Assembly (NCBI RefSeq): GCF_009765785.1
Contig: NZ_LMUT01000018.1
Span: 130,056 to 194,055, forward strand
From: Granulicella sp. L46
GTDB taxonomy: Bacteria > Acidobacteriota > Terriglobia > Terriglobales > Acidobacteriaceae
Direction of reading: 5' to 3'
Length of the DNA: 64,000 nucleotides
The notes beneath the pieces are model-generated. The model had not been told where the DNA came from and ran no database searches. It saw nothing but the letters and a program-made list of their open reading frames with translations. Of this stretch, positions 54,241-62,800 are shown in pieces. A program made the translations under genes and the position numbers. Each line of letters begins with the position of its first letter. Position 1 is the first letter of the stretch.

Positions 54241-55521
54241 ATGTCCGAACGGTTCACGATCCTCGGTGGCAAGGTCCACATCTACAGGCGTCCCAATAGC
54301 TCAAGCTGGCAGTGTGCGAGCTTCCTGGCCGGGAAGAATCGACGCACAACCACCAAAGAAGACAGCCTCTCGAAGGCAAAGGAAGTCGCAGAAGACTGGT
54401 ATTTGCAACTACGCGGCAAGCTCCGCGACGGCGAGCTGAAAAGCGGAAAACTGTTCCGCGAAGCCGCGAAGTTGTACCTGCGCGAATTCGACATCATGAC
54501 GCAGGGACAGCGGAGCGCGACCTATGCGCGCGGACAGCACGCACGGACAAACGGACACTTGGTGCCGTTCTTCGGCGGCATGGTTCTTCCAGATATTACC
54601 GCTGGCAAGATCAATGAATACCGTATCCATCGCCTCGAAGAGTGCAAGGTGCAGCGTGGCAAGCCGCCCGCGCATAACACCATGCACCAGGAAATCGTGA
54701 CGCTGCGCCAGATCTTCAAAACGGCTCTGCGCCACGGATGGATCGATCATCTACCGGATTTGTCCGCGCCGTATCGCGCATCGGCAAAAATCTCTCATCG
54801 AGCATGGTTCTCGCCTGAAGAGTACAAGCAGCTTTACGAGGCGACGCGAAAACGCGCACATGATCCCAAGCAGCCCCGGTTTCGTTGGGAAGCGGAGCAA
54901 CTTCACGACTATGTTCTGTTCTCCGCCAATACTGGCCTCCGTCCCGACGAGGCAATGCGTCTTGAGTTTCGCGATGTCACGGTGGTCGAAGACGAGGGCA
55001 GCGGCCAAACCATCCTAGAGATCGAAGTACGTGGAAAGCGAGGCGTTGGCTATTGCAAGAGCACGGCGGGTGCCGTGCATCCGTTCGAGCGGTTGAAGAC
55101 CCGGACACGACCTAATGGTGGACCGGGAAGATCAGGTAATCGTACTGCATCCATAGCCAAGGGTGAGTGGCACGAGCCCGACCCTACCGATCTTCTGTTT
55201 CCGAAATGGCCACGCGATTTATTCAATGCGATTCTTGATGAAGAAAAGCTTCGCACCGATCGCGACGGTAGGCCGCGAACGGCCTATAGCCTGCGCCACA
55301 CGTACATTTGCCTGCGCCTCCTCGAAGGTGCCGACATCTATCAGATCGCCAAGAACTGTCGGACAAGCGTGGAGATGATTGAGAAATACTATGCAGCCCA
55401 TTTAAAGACACGACTTGATGCTTCCGCTATCAACATCATGAGGCCGCGTCCGAAGAACACGGCGACTTCGAAGAAAGGCCCTGGCCGTGTGAAAGCCGTT
55501 CACTTGGCTGAAGAGGCGTAG
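54241..55521 (+). CDS. Site-specific tyrosine integrase
   Basis: 426 residues. A core-binding domain (FREAAKLYLREFDIM ... TLRQIFKTALRHGWI) is followed by the catalytic domain. Catalytic positions are Arg234 in TGLRPDEAMRL, the SLRHT box with Arg352-His353 (the first His of HxxR is Tyr349), and the nucleophile Tyr383 or Tyr384 in MIEKYYAAH. ATG 54241 has GGAGG 9 nt upstream. It reads towards the complete tRNA-Leu, ending 42 bp before it, and sits directly inside the broken tRNA copy. It probably catalysed insertion in the tRNA-Leu anticodon loop. Confidence 0.92.
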   Translation: MSERFTILGGKVHIYRRPNSSSWQCASFLAGKNRRTTTKEDSLSKAKEVAEDWYLQLRGKLRDGELKSGKLFREAAKLYLREFDIMTQGQRSATYARGQHARTNGHLVPFFGGMVLPDITAGKINEYRIHRLEECKVQRGKPPAHNTMHQEIVTLRQIFKTALRHGWIDHLPDLSAPYRASAKISHRAWFSPEEYKQLYEATRKRAHDPKQPRFRWEAEQLHDYVLFSANTGLRPDEAMRLEFRDVTVVEDEGSGQTILEIEVRGKRGVGYCKSTAGAVHPFERLKTRTRPNGGPGRSGNRTASIAKGEWHEPDPTDLLFPKWPRDLFNAILDEEKLRTDRDGRPRTAYSLRHTYICLRLLEGADIYQIAKNCRTSVEMIEKYYAAHLKTRLDASAINIMRPRPKNTATSKKGPGRVKAVHLAEEA

Positions 55522-55563
55522 ACCGTCGTTGCTTGCTTTATGATGGATTGTGGCCAAGTTCCC

Positions 55564-55862
55564 GCGGGCGTGGTGAAATCGGCAGACACAGCGGACTTAA
55601 GGAATTGAGTGCCCGCCAGGGAAACCGGCGGAGTAGAACTGCTCAAAGTCGGGGAAACCTTAACTGGCAATCCCGAGCCAAGCCCGGATATTCTCCGGGA
55701 AGGTGTAGAGACTAGATGGGCAGCACCTAACCCTCTCGCGAGGAATGGTGAAGGGATAGTCCAGACCACGAACTCGCATAGCGGGGCGGCGAAAGCCGAA
55801 GTGGTATGAAAATCCGCAGACCCTAACAGGTCGTGGGGGTTCAAGTCCCCCCGCCCGCACCA
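55564..55862 (+). tRNA. tRNA-Leu(UAA) interrupted by a group I intron
   Basis: Exon 1 (55564-55598) has acceptor GCGGGCG, D-arm and anticodon stem GCGGA with C32-U33-U34. Exon 2 (55809-55862) starts A35-A36-A37-A38, TCCGC stem, a long class II variable arm (GACC-CTAACA-GGTC), T-arm GGGGG-TTCAAGT-CCCCC, acceptor CGCCCGC, and an encoded ACCA end. The joined RNA is 89 nt and folds fully. The intron lies between U34 and A35, the same place as the cyanobacterial tRNA-Leu intron. Terminator-like hairpins follow. It can replace the broken tRNA copy at 54065. Confidence 0.93.
55599..55808 (+). other. Group I intron, IC3-like, 210 nt, no ORF
   Basis: The insert has group I core elements closely like the cyanobacterial tRNA-Leu(UAA) intron: P-region GCTCAAAGTCGGGGAAACCT (55641-55660), Q GGCAATCCCGAGCCAAGCC (55666-55684), R GGAAGGTGTAGAGACTA (about 55698-55714) and S around AAGGGATAGTCC (55751-55762). 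The 5' splice site follows U and the last intron base is G (GTATG). The CTT of exon 1 can pair with GAG in the intron to form P1 with a terminal G-U. It lacks a homing endonuclease. Confidence 0.92.
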
Positions 55863-55876
55863 GATTTCCTTGGCCG

Positions 55877-55924
55877 CCAGGATGGAACCATCCTGGCCCT
55901 CGTCCTAGGGCCGAACGGCCCTTT
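55877..55924 (+). terminator. Tandem hairpins after the tRNA
   Basis: Two perfect hairpins in line: CCAGGATGG-AA-CCATCCTGG (55877-55896) and AGGGCCG-AA-CGGCCCT (55907-55922) then TT. The second is a likely tRNA terminator; the first may help 3' processing. Confidence 0.7.
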
Positions 55925-56097
55925 GGACGCTGCGCCTTGGGCGCGCACTTCTTGGTCAGCTTAGTCGGCTCAGATATCCTCGTCGAAGACCGAGACAGCG
56001 CATGGGATAATCAGATGTCCGGGTACGCAGATAGGCGCGGTAGTGTTCGCAGACGGCCGAGAATCCTGGCGTGCGACTCATCTAGAGAGTGAAATTG

Positions 56098-57150
56098 ATG
56101 GCGCGAAGCGATCTTTTGGTTGCGTTAGTTAAGGCGGGCGCGAGTGGTGACAAGAATCTCTTGCGAACCTCGACCGAAGCTCTGATCGCCGACGAGCGAT
56201 CAAAGCAACATCATATTTTTGCCGAAAGACTCGGAAAAGCCCTTGCATCAAATGGTAATGGAACCAATGGTTCGCACACGTCAACGGCGCTAATGGCAAG
56301 CCCATCGAGCACAGCAGTCAATGATCTATTTGTTACGCTCACACCACAGCGGCGAATAGAAGACTTGATTTTGCCCTCCTCAGTGCGTGGTGTCTGCGAA
56401 TCATTCATAGAGGAACAACGCAGAGCTGATCTCCTGCGATCGCATGCGTTAGAGCCGCGCCACCGAGTGCTAATGAGCGGTCCTCCAGGTAATGGGAAGA
56501 CCACTTTAGCGGAGGCCATCGCAGAATCTCTAAACCTTCCTCTACTGGCTGTTAGATACGAGGCCGTGATTGGAAGCTTTCTTGGTGAGACCGCGTCTCG
56601 ACTTCGGCGTGTCTTCGATCTTGCACGTTCAATGCCATGTGTTTTGTTTTTCGACGAATTTGATGCGATCGGTAAGGAACGCGGTGATATCCATGAAACT
56701 GGCGAAATCAAGAGAGTTGTCAGTTCGCTGTTGCTGCAGATAGACGCGTTGCCGAGCTGGACAATCGTCGTTGCAGCGACAAACCACTCAGAATTGCTGG
56801 ATCGAGCAGTTTGGCGGCGATTTCAACTCAGGCTTGAATTGCCGATGCCTTCGGAACGCCAGATTAATGAATTCATCGCTCAATTTTTTTCCTTGAGAGA
56901 ATCATCCCGAGATTTGGGATATTCCAGCCTACAACTAGGTCGAGCACTACGGGGTAGCAGCTTTGCAGAGACTGAAGAGTTTTGTACAAGCGTTTTGCGC
57001 CGCATTGTTCTTTCTCTTGGTGCGGAACGTCCGAAAGACATTGTGGCATCGGAACTGATACAGTGGCGAGCACGCGTCAGCGCTCCAAATTCATTGAGAA
57101 AGAGCCCCAAACGTGGCAGAAAGACCACTTCTTCCGCTTCCAACCCCTAG
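56098..57150 (+). CDS. AAA+ ATPase, IetA-like component of a protease-ATPase defence pair
   Basis: 350 residues. The N-terminal 85 residues are variable. The AAA+ domain has Walker A GPPGNGKT (128-135 from this start), the pore-loop region GSFLGETASRLRRVF, Walker B VLFFDEFD (182-189), sensor 1 VAATNHSELLDRAVWRRF with arginine fingers, and a basic tail (RKSPKRGRKTTSS). FtsH/Cdc48-like ATPases of this group are found beside subtilases in the IetAS anti-phage pair. Its 3' end overlaps the protease gene by 38 nt. GTG 56089 is an alternative start. Base use is less GC-rich than the chromosome to the left. Confidence 0.8.
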   Translation: MARSDLLVALVKAGASGDKNLLRTSTEALIADERSKQHHIFAERLGKALASNGNGTNGSHTSTALMASPSSTAVNDLFVTLTPQRRIEDLILPSSVRGVCESFIEEQRRADLLRSHALEPRHRVLMSGPPGNGKTTLAEAIAESLNLPLLAVRYEAVIGSFLGETASRLRRVFDLARSMPCVLFFDEFDAIGKERGDIHETGEIKRVVSSLLLQIDALPSWTIVVAATNHSELLDRAVWRRFQLRLELPMPSERQINEFIAQFFSLRESSRDLGYSSLQLGRALRGSSFAETEEFCTSVLRRIVLSLGAERPKDIVASELIQWRARVSAPNSLRKSPKRGRKTTSSASNP

Positions 57151-59728
57151 TCGTCAAACTAGGACTAAGCAGTCTCAACAGTCTTTTGATCCTCACGGAT
57201 CGTTAATCCGTCCTTCAACCGCGCGTCAAGGCCAGCGGCTCGCACCGAAGTTCGAAAGACTTAGAGAAGTCTCGGACCAGTCTTTAGCGCAAGCCACGTT
57301 GATCCTCCAGCAAGACCCAGAAGGCCTCGCGCCTGAACGCGCTCTCGTATTCGAGGTGGCCGGGGGTCTCGATGACTTCTACGCTCAGGTCCAGCGAGTT
57401 CCTGGACTCGAATTTCTCCTTCAGGAGAATGTTGAATTTCCGCCTTCGGACGACTTCTACCTCGTTCATAAAAGGCGGGGCGAAACTCTTAGAAGTGACG
57501 CAAGCATTGGGGGAAAGTTATATCTCGCAATGCCAGACCTTGAGGCTCTTCGACAGATTCTCTCGCTTTGGGATAGGCACCAGAGGGGTGAACGGATGCC
57601 GCGCGGATTCGCTCCGTGGGGAATGCTTTTTGAATTGCTCGTTGACCTTCGAACGTGGGGACCACAGGATCGGATCCTACCTGAAACCGTTGAATACTGG
57701 AGGCATCGTTTACAGAACGACCCGATCACGCCGATTCGCTTTGAAATAGAACTATGGTTTTTCGACCAGCCCGAGAGGAGACAACGGACTGTCGCGGAGG
57801 TTGCTAGGCTTGTCCAAGCAGCTGGTGGCGAAGTCATTTCTCAGTCCGAGATCGCTGTAATCCGCTATGCGGGTGTTCTGGTGGATCTTCCAGTAGCTAG
57901 CGTGGAACAAATCCTAGACAATCCTCGATCTGGGTTGGGTGACGCAAGCGGTATTATGTATATCCAGCCCCAATCTATCGCTTCGCTTCCAAACAACGAG
58001 GACTTGCAAACAGACGAGTTGGGAGGTGAAGATATTTCATCGAGCGCAAACGACCTAGATCCGATTGTTGGTCTCCTTGACGGTATGCCGGTGGAAAATC
58101 ATGTTCTGCTTCGGGATCGAATATTGGTTGATGATCCCGAAGGCTTTGGATCAAGTTCTCCCGTGGCTTCCAGATTTCACGGTACGAGCATGGCGTCCTT
58201 GATTATTCACGGGGATTTGCAGGCGCTTGAACCGCCGCTCTTGCGTCGCTTATTCATCAGGCCGGTCTTGATTTACGACGCTCAGGCTCAAGCGGAACGC
58301 ACTCCTGCCAATTCGCTTCCGCTAGATATCGTGTATCAGGCAGTACGAAGAATTCTTGAAGGAGATGCCCTTGCTCCTCCAACGGCACCGAGTGTATTCG
58401 TATTCAATCTCTCGATTGGAGACGTAAATCGTCCATTTTATGGTCGGATTAGTCCATGGGCGCGACTGATCGACTGGCTATCTTTTCGCTACAAAGTCCT
58501 CTTTCTCGTCAGCGCGGGCAATATCCTTGGATGGTTACCGGTCCGTAATTACCTCGATCGGCAGGCGTTCCAGCAGGCTGACGCCCTAGAGCGCGAAAAA
58601 CACATCCTTGATGCTCTGAACATGGAGAAACGAAATCGTACCCTACTTTCTCCTGCGGAAGGGTTGAATGCACTAGCAGTGGGTGCTTGGCATCGTGATG
58701 CTTACGCAAATCCCCCCACGGACTTCCAAGCGACTGATCCATTTCCCAGTGGATCTCTGCCAAATGTGAGTTCCGCTGTTGGGCTAGGCCATCTGAGGAT
58801 TATCAAACCCGATCTTCTTTTTGATGGAGGGCGCGAATTAGTGCGCGCAGCTGAGGACCAAGGTCACATATGGATTGCACCGATACCTGGTGGAAGATAC
58901 GCTGGCCAACTGACAGCAGCACCTGATGATCAAGGTACGGGGCGCCTCGATAGGCGCGTCCGGACGATAGGGACGAGTAACGCAACCGCACTTCTAACGC
59001 GAGCAGCAGTTCTGATCTATGAAGGGCTTGTCGATTCCGGATATGTGATACCGCCTTCACATCGCGCGGTTGTGATCAAGTCGCTCCTAATTCATGGTGC
59101 CGAATGGGGTGACACCGGAAAACGTTTGGAGGATCAGTTTGGGCCGCCAGGACGTGCGCATCTACAAAGAAGGGAAAACGTGACTCGCTTCCTGGGTTAT
59201 GGCCGACCCGACATTCAACGAGTGCTCGATTGCGTAGCGGAAAGAGCAACCTTATTCGGATTTGGAGAGTTACAAGTCGATACGGAAGATATCTTCGACA
59301 TTCCCTTGCCGCCTTCAATTGAGAGCACCATGCATCCGCGGCGTCTGACTATAACACTGACATGGTTGACCCCCGTCAACGCCCGACATCAAAGTTATCG
59401 AGCGGCGGCGTTAGAGGTATTTCCCGCAGGGGATGCGGAATATTCTCTCGCAGTCGGGCGTAGGGCAAGCCAGCCAACTCACCATTCGGTTGACCGCGGA
59501 ACGACGTTCCACTGTATTTACGAAGGCGAAGAAGCTGTAGCTTTCTTAGACAATGGTTTTTTGCGATTGAGAGTTAGTTGCCGTACACAACTCTCGTCGA
59601 TGGATGATTCAATTCCATACTCGCTAGCCGTGAGCCTCGAAACTTCGATTGGCACTGGGGTGGATATTTACCAGGAAGTTCGCCAAGCCATTGGCCTTCC
59701 CCTTATTGCTGCCGCGGTCTCGCCGTAG
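57113..59728 (+). CDS. Subtilisin-like serine protease (S8), IetS-like component
   Basis: 871 residues. About 310 N-terminal residues of unknown fold precede the S8 domain, which holds Asp323 (IVGLLDGMPV), His356 (RFHGTSMASLI), oxyanion Asn470 (VSAGN) and Ser622 (GTSNATALLTR). The triad is complete. About 200 C-terminal residues include a beta domain (LTITLTWLTPVNARHQSYRAA). There is no signal peptide, so it acts in the cytoplasm, as expected for a defence effector. GTG start within the AAA+ gene; a separate promoter is unlikely. By analogy with IetAS the ATPase would control or feed the protease. Confidence 0.82.
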   Translation: MAERPLLPLPTPSRQTRTKQSQQSFDPHGSLIRPSTARQGQRLAPKFERLREVSDQSLAQATLILQQDPEGLAPERALVFEVAGGLDDFYAQVQRVPGLEFLLQENVEFPPSDDFYLVHKRRGETLRSDASIGGKLYLAMPDLEALRQILSLWDRHQRGERMPRGFAPWGMLFELLVDLRTWGPQDRILPETVEYWRHRLQNDPITPIRFEIELWFFDQPERRQRTVAEVARLVQAAGGEVISQSEIAVIRYAGVLVDLPVASVEQILDNPRSGLGDASGIMYIQPQSIASLPNNEDLQTDELGGEDISSSANDLDPIVGLLDGMPVENHVLLRDRILVDDPEGFGSSSPVASRFHGTSMASLIIHGDLQALEPPLLRRLFIRPVLIYDAQAQAERTPANSLPLDIVYQAVRRILEGDALAPPTAPSVFVFNLSIGDVNRPFYGRISPWARLIDWLSFRYKVLFLVSAGNILGWLPVRNYLDRQAFQQADALEREKHILDALNMEKRNRTLLSPAEGLNALAVGAWHRDAYANPPTDFQATDPFPSGSLPNVSSAVGLGHLRIIKPDLLFDGGRELVRAAEDQGHIWIAPIPGGRYAGQLTAAPDDQGTGRLDRRVRTIGTSNATALLTRAAVLIYEGLVDSGYVIPPSHRAVVIKSLLIHGAEWGDTGKRLEDQFGPPGRAHLQRRENVTRFLGYGRPDIQRVLDCVAERATLFGFGELQVDTEDIFDIPLPPSIESTMHPRRLTITLTWLTPVNARHQSYRAAALEVFPAGDAEYSLAVGRRASQPTHHSVDRGTTFHCIYEGEEAVAFLDNGFLRLRVSCRTQLSSMDDSIPYSLAVSLETSIGTGVDIYQEVRQAIGLPLIAAAVSP

Positions 59729-59817
59729 AATTGCAATCTAATGTGTCCTGGCGTTACTTTGGCCACGCTATTGTCACTGGCCAACATCGTGGACACCGAC
59801 TCTCTCCAATATTTGTT

Positions 59818-62800
59818 TTACTTCCTCGCAGTCCAAACGCTGTTTTCTCGTTTGCCAACGGCGATCTTACCAAGGATAGTCCCATCATGTAGGTCGTAAA
59901 TTCCCCCCAAATAGGCTGAGCGCAAGCCAAATAGAGTCTTGGATTCGCAGCAGATAGCGAGGTAATTCCCGTCCACAGACACGACCGCAGACTCCATGCG
60001 AGTCTTTCCTCCATGATGCGATGCCAGTCTTAAAGACGCCTTGTCCCATACAGATCTCGCATCTTCCGTCCGGCGCATCCCGTCGAGGAGCTCACAGAGC
60101 GGGCGCAAACGCGTCTCGCCGCTGGTTGAAAATTGTTGAGAGATTAGGACGCCTGTGATCGCACAGGTCCGCATATCTTCGGGGTGATGCTTTTCGCCGC
60201 TCCAGATGCACAGTTGTGCTTCGACAGGAGCGCAGAACTTGCCTCCAATTGAACGAATAGCGACTTCTCTCAAAAGATGTCGGCCAGATACGCTGCTCGT
60301 TTCGCATTGTGATTTTAAGGCTCGTTTGCCAGTCACCGTGCAGCTGTAAACCTCCGAGGGCAATACGCGTTTCCCGGTTGCTTGGCAGACTTCCAGCACG
60401 CCGGGTCTGACCAGACGTCCTGTGTGCTCGCACTTCTCAGCCTCGGTCACCGCAAGAAGCACACGGGTTTCAGAGCATTCCACGAACTCACTTCGATGTC
60501 CCGTTTTACCAGAAACCGACGACCGCTTTTGCTCGTCTTTGCGAAATAATCTCTCGGACAACTCGCTCATTAAGAGTTCTTCTGCCAATACATCCGATTT
60601 CGTGAACGAGCAGCTGCGAAAGTATTTCGGCTCTCCGCGCTGCCCGCTCACAGCGGAGGTCTTTAGCAATGTGCTCCCGCATGGCTTTTGGGTCACAGAT
60701 GATAGTTCAACTTCGTCACTCAGCACTCGTTTTCCGCTGATGCTACAGATCACCGTATGTTCGGGTAAGCCGCGCCGACCGCTGATGCCCGATTCGACGA
60801 GCAAATGCCTTAAAACGTTCACACCGCTGACTTGGCAACGATCAAGGCAATCCGTCGGCACCCTGTGATGGGTCAGTGAACAGAGTTGGCGTTGAGGCTC
60901 CGTTTCCACCCTTCCATTCGATGGGATCGTCGTGACAGTCGATTGATAGGAGGGTGAATCGCCGAAAGAATACTTTACCGTTGATCTAACCTCGCGACAG
61001 ACTGCGCCCTGAAGACCAACCAATTCGAATTGAAAACGGGGAGTGAAGTCGTCGAAGAGTTTCTGTCTCTTGCGATCGTCGCTTGCTGCCCCTCGGACCT
61101 CTTGCTCACGCCTCTCCAGATAGAACCGAGAAAACTCCGCGATGCTTTCGTCGTTTTTCGCTGCCTCTATTAATTTATCCTTATCGATTCCAACCAAGAA
61201 TGGGTCTTCGAGTGTCCTCGTCAACGGTGCCTGTTCCAGGGGTCCGGTTGACGCCCGGCCCGAGATGGGTAAACATGCAATCTCTATCAAACGCTCATAA
61301 CTGTCGTGAGCGGTCGTTACTCGAACCCGAAGAAGTGCGTTGCCTTCGAAACGTCGCTTGGCGCCATCGATGACGAGCGACCTTTGGACGCCGCCAAAAC
61401 TCTCAAGCCAGTGGTTTACTGCGGCCTCGTTGTCGCCCTTCAGTTCGACGTCTAAATCGTTCACGTCGTGGATACCCGTCGCTGTTACGCGGCGGACCAA
61501 TCCTGAAAATCCATTGGAACCGGGTGCGTAAAGTGTGCTCTTGAAGACTGTGGGAGTACCTTGGTTGAAGCGTACGACTTCTCGCCCTCCGTTCTCTTCC
61601 GCAATAAAAACACCGGCCTCGGTATGAGGCGTTAGCCGAACTCCCAAATTCCTCAGAGCCGACAGCGCAAATTCTTCCCCTTCCATTGAATGAATTGATA
61701 CAGGTAGTTTCGGTGCGCGGGGGCCCGAATATTCGGCGCCGTCAGAACTCCCAAGCATCTCGTTGATCGTGGCTTCCGACCGTTCGAGTTCTGCCTTCGC
61801 TTTTTCTATACTCTCTGCTTTGAGCAGTGCTTCTCGCTCAACGTTCTTACCTGCGAGTGCTGCCAAAACTAGCTCCAATATCTGTTCTTCAAAGCTGACC
61901 GCAACATCTTCGTCTCCATCGCCAACGTCGGAGCCTTGGAGAAGAGATTCGATATCTCCGATGGCGTGGGAAGCCATCTGCAGCTTTTCCATCAAACGAC
62001 CGACGATGTACTCCTCGAACGTACCCTGAAGCATAATGTTGAAGATGCTGACATGCGCGTGCTCTGAAGCTAGCCGTTGAACGCGACCGATCCTCTGTTC
62101 CACAATCATCGGATTCCAGGGCAAGTCGTAGTTCACCAGCACGTTTGCAACTTGGAGATTGACGCCCTCCGATCCAGCTTCAGTCGAAACAATCACCCTG
62201 TAGACCGGAGGGTTCTGTCTAAACCGGCTGATTGTCTCCTGATTCCGAGCGCCAGACTCACCATTGATGATCCCTACCTTCAGATCGTGCGACTCCAAAA
62301 ATGCCTGGATCGTCGTCTGCGTCTCACGCCGGGTCGTGAACACGACCAATCTCCATCGATCGGGATTTTCGTTCTTCAGCTTCTTGATCAGACTCTCTAG
62401 GCCGGTCAATTTTGCACTGATCGGCATGTGATCGACAATCTCTTTCACCGTCGAGGCGAGCGATGCGGGGACTGTTCCGTTTCGAGCCATGTTGGTTAGC
62501 TGAGCAGACAGAGCATCCGGGCTGCTCGTCAACGCTTGTAGTATCGAGATTTGAGCTAGGCGATTCAGAAGCTGGATCGGTTTCGCAATCGCCTTAATGA
62601 GTTCCAACTCGGACTTCGTCGGCTTGACCCGGTGCATTTGGACGACTCGGTCGGGGAAATAAAGCTTCGCGTCCCCCCTTCTCACGCGAGACATGTACTG
62701 ATAGATAATTGAGCGGAATTCGTCTTTGGCCTGGGGGTTTAGTTGCCGGGCTTGATCTTTTTTATCCGCAATAAACTTCCGTGCAAAGAGGCCCGTCGCG

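Noticed and set aside
55500..55844. 114-codon minus-strand frame across the tRNA and intron
   Set aside because: It overlaps the tRNA exons and the group I core, which explain the sequence fully.
60148..60882. CRISPR-like or DNA-level tandem array
   Set aside because: The 45-bp period exists only at protein level; DNA units are too diverged and there are no spacers.
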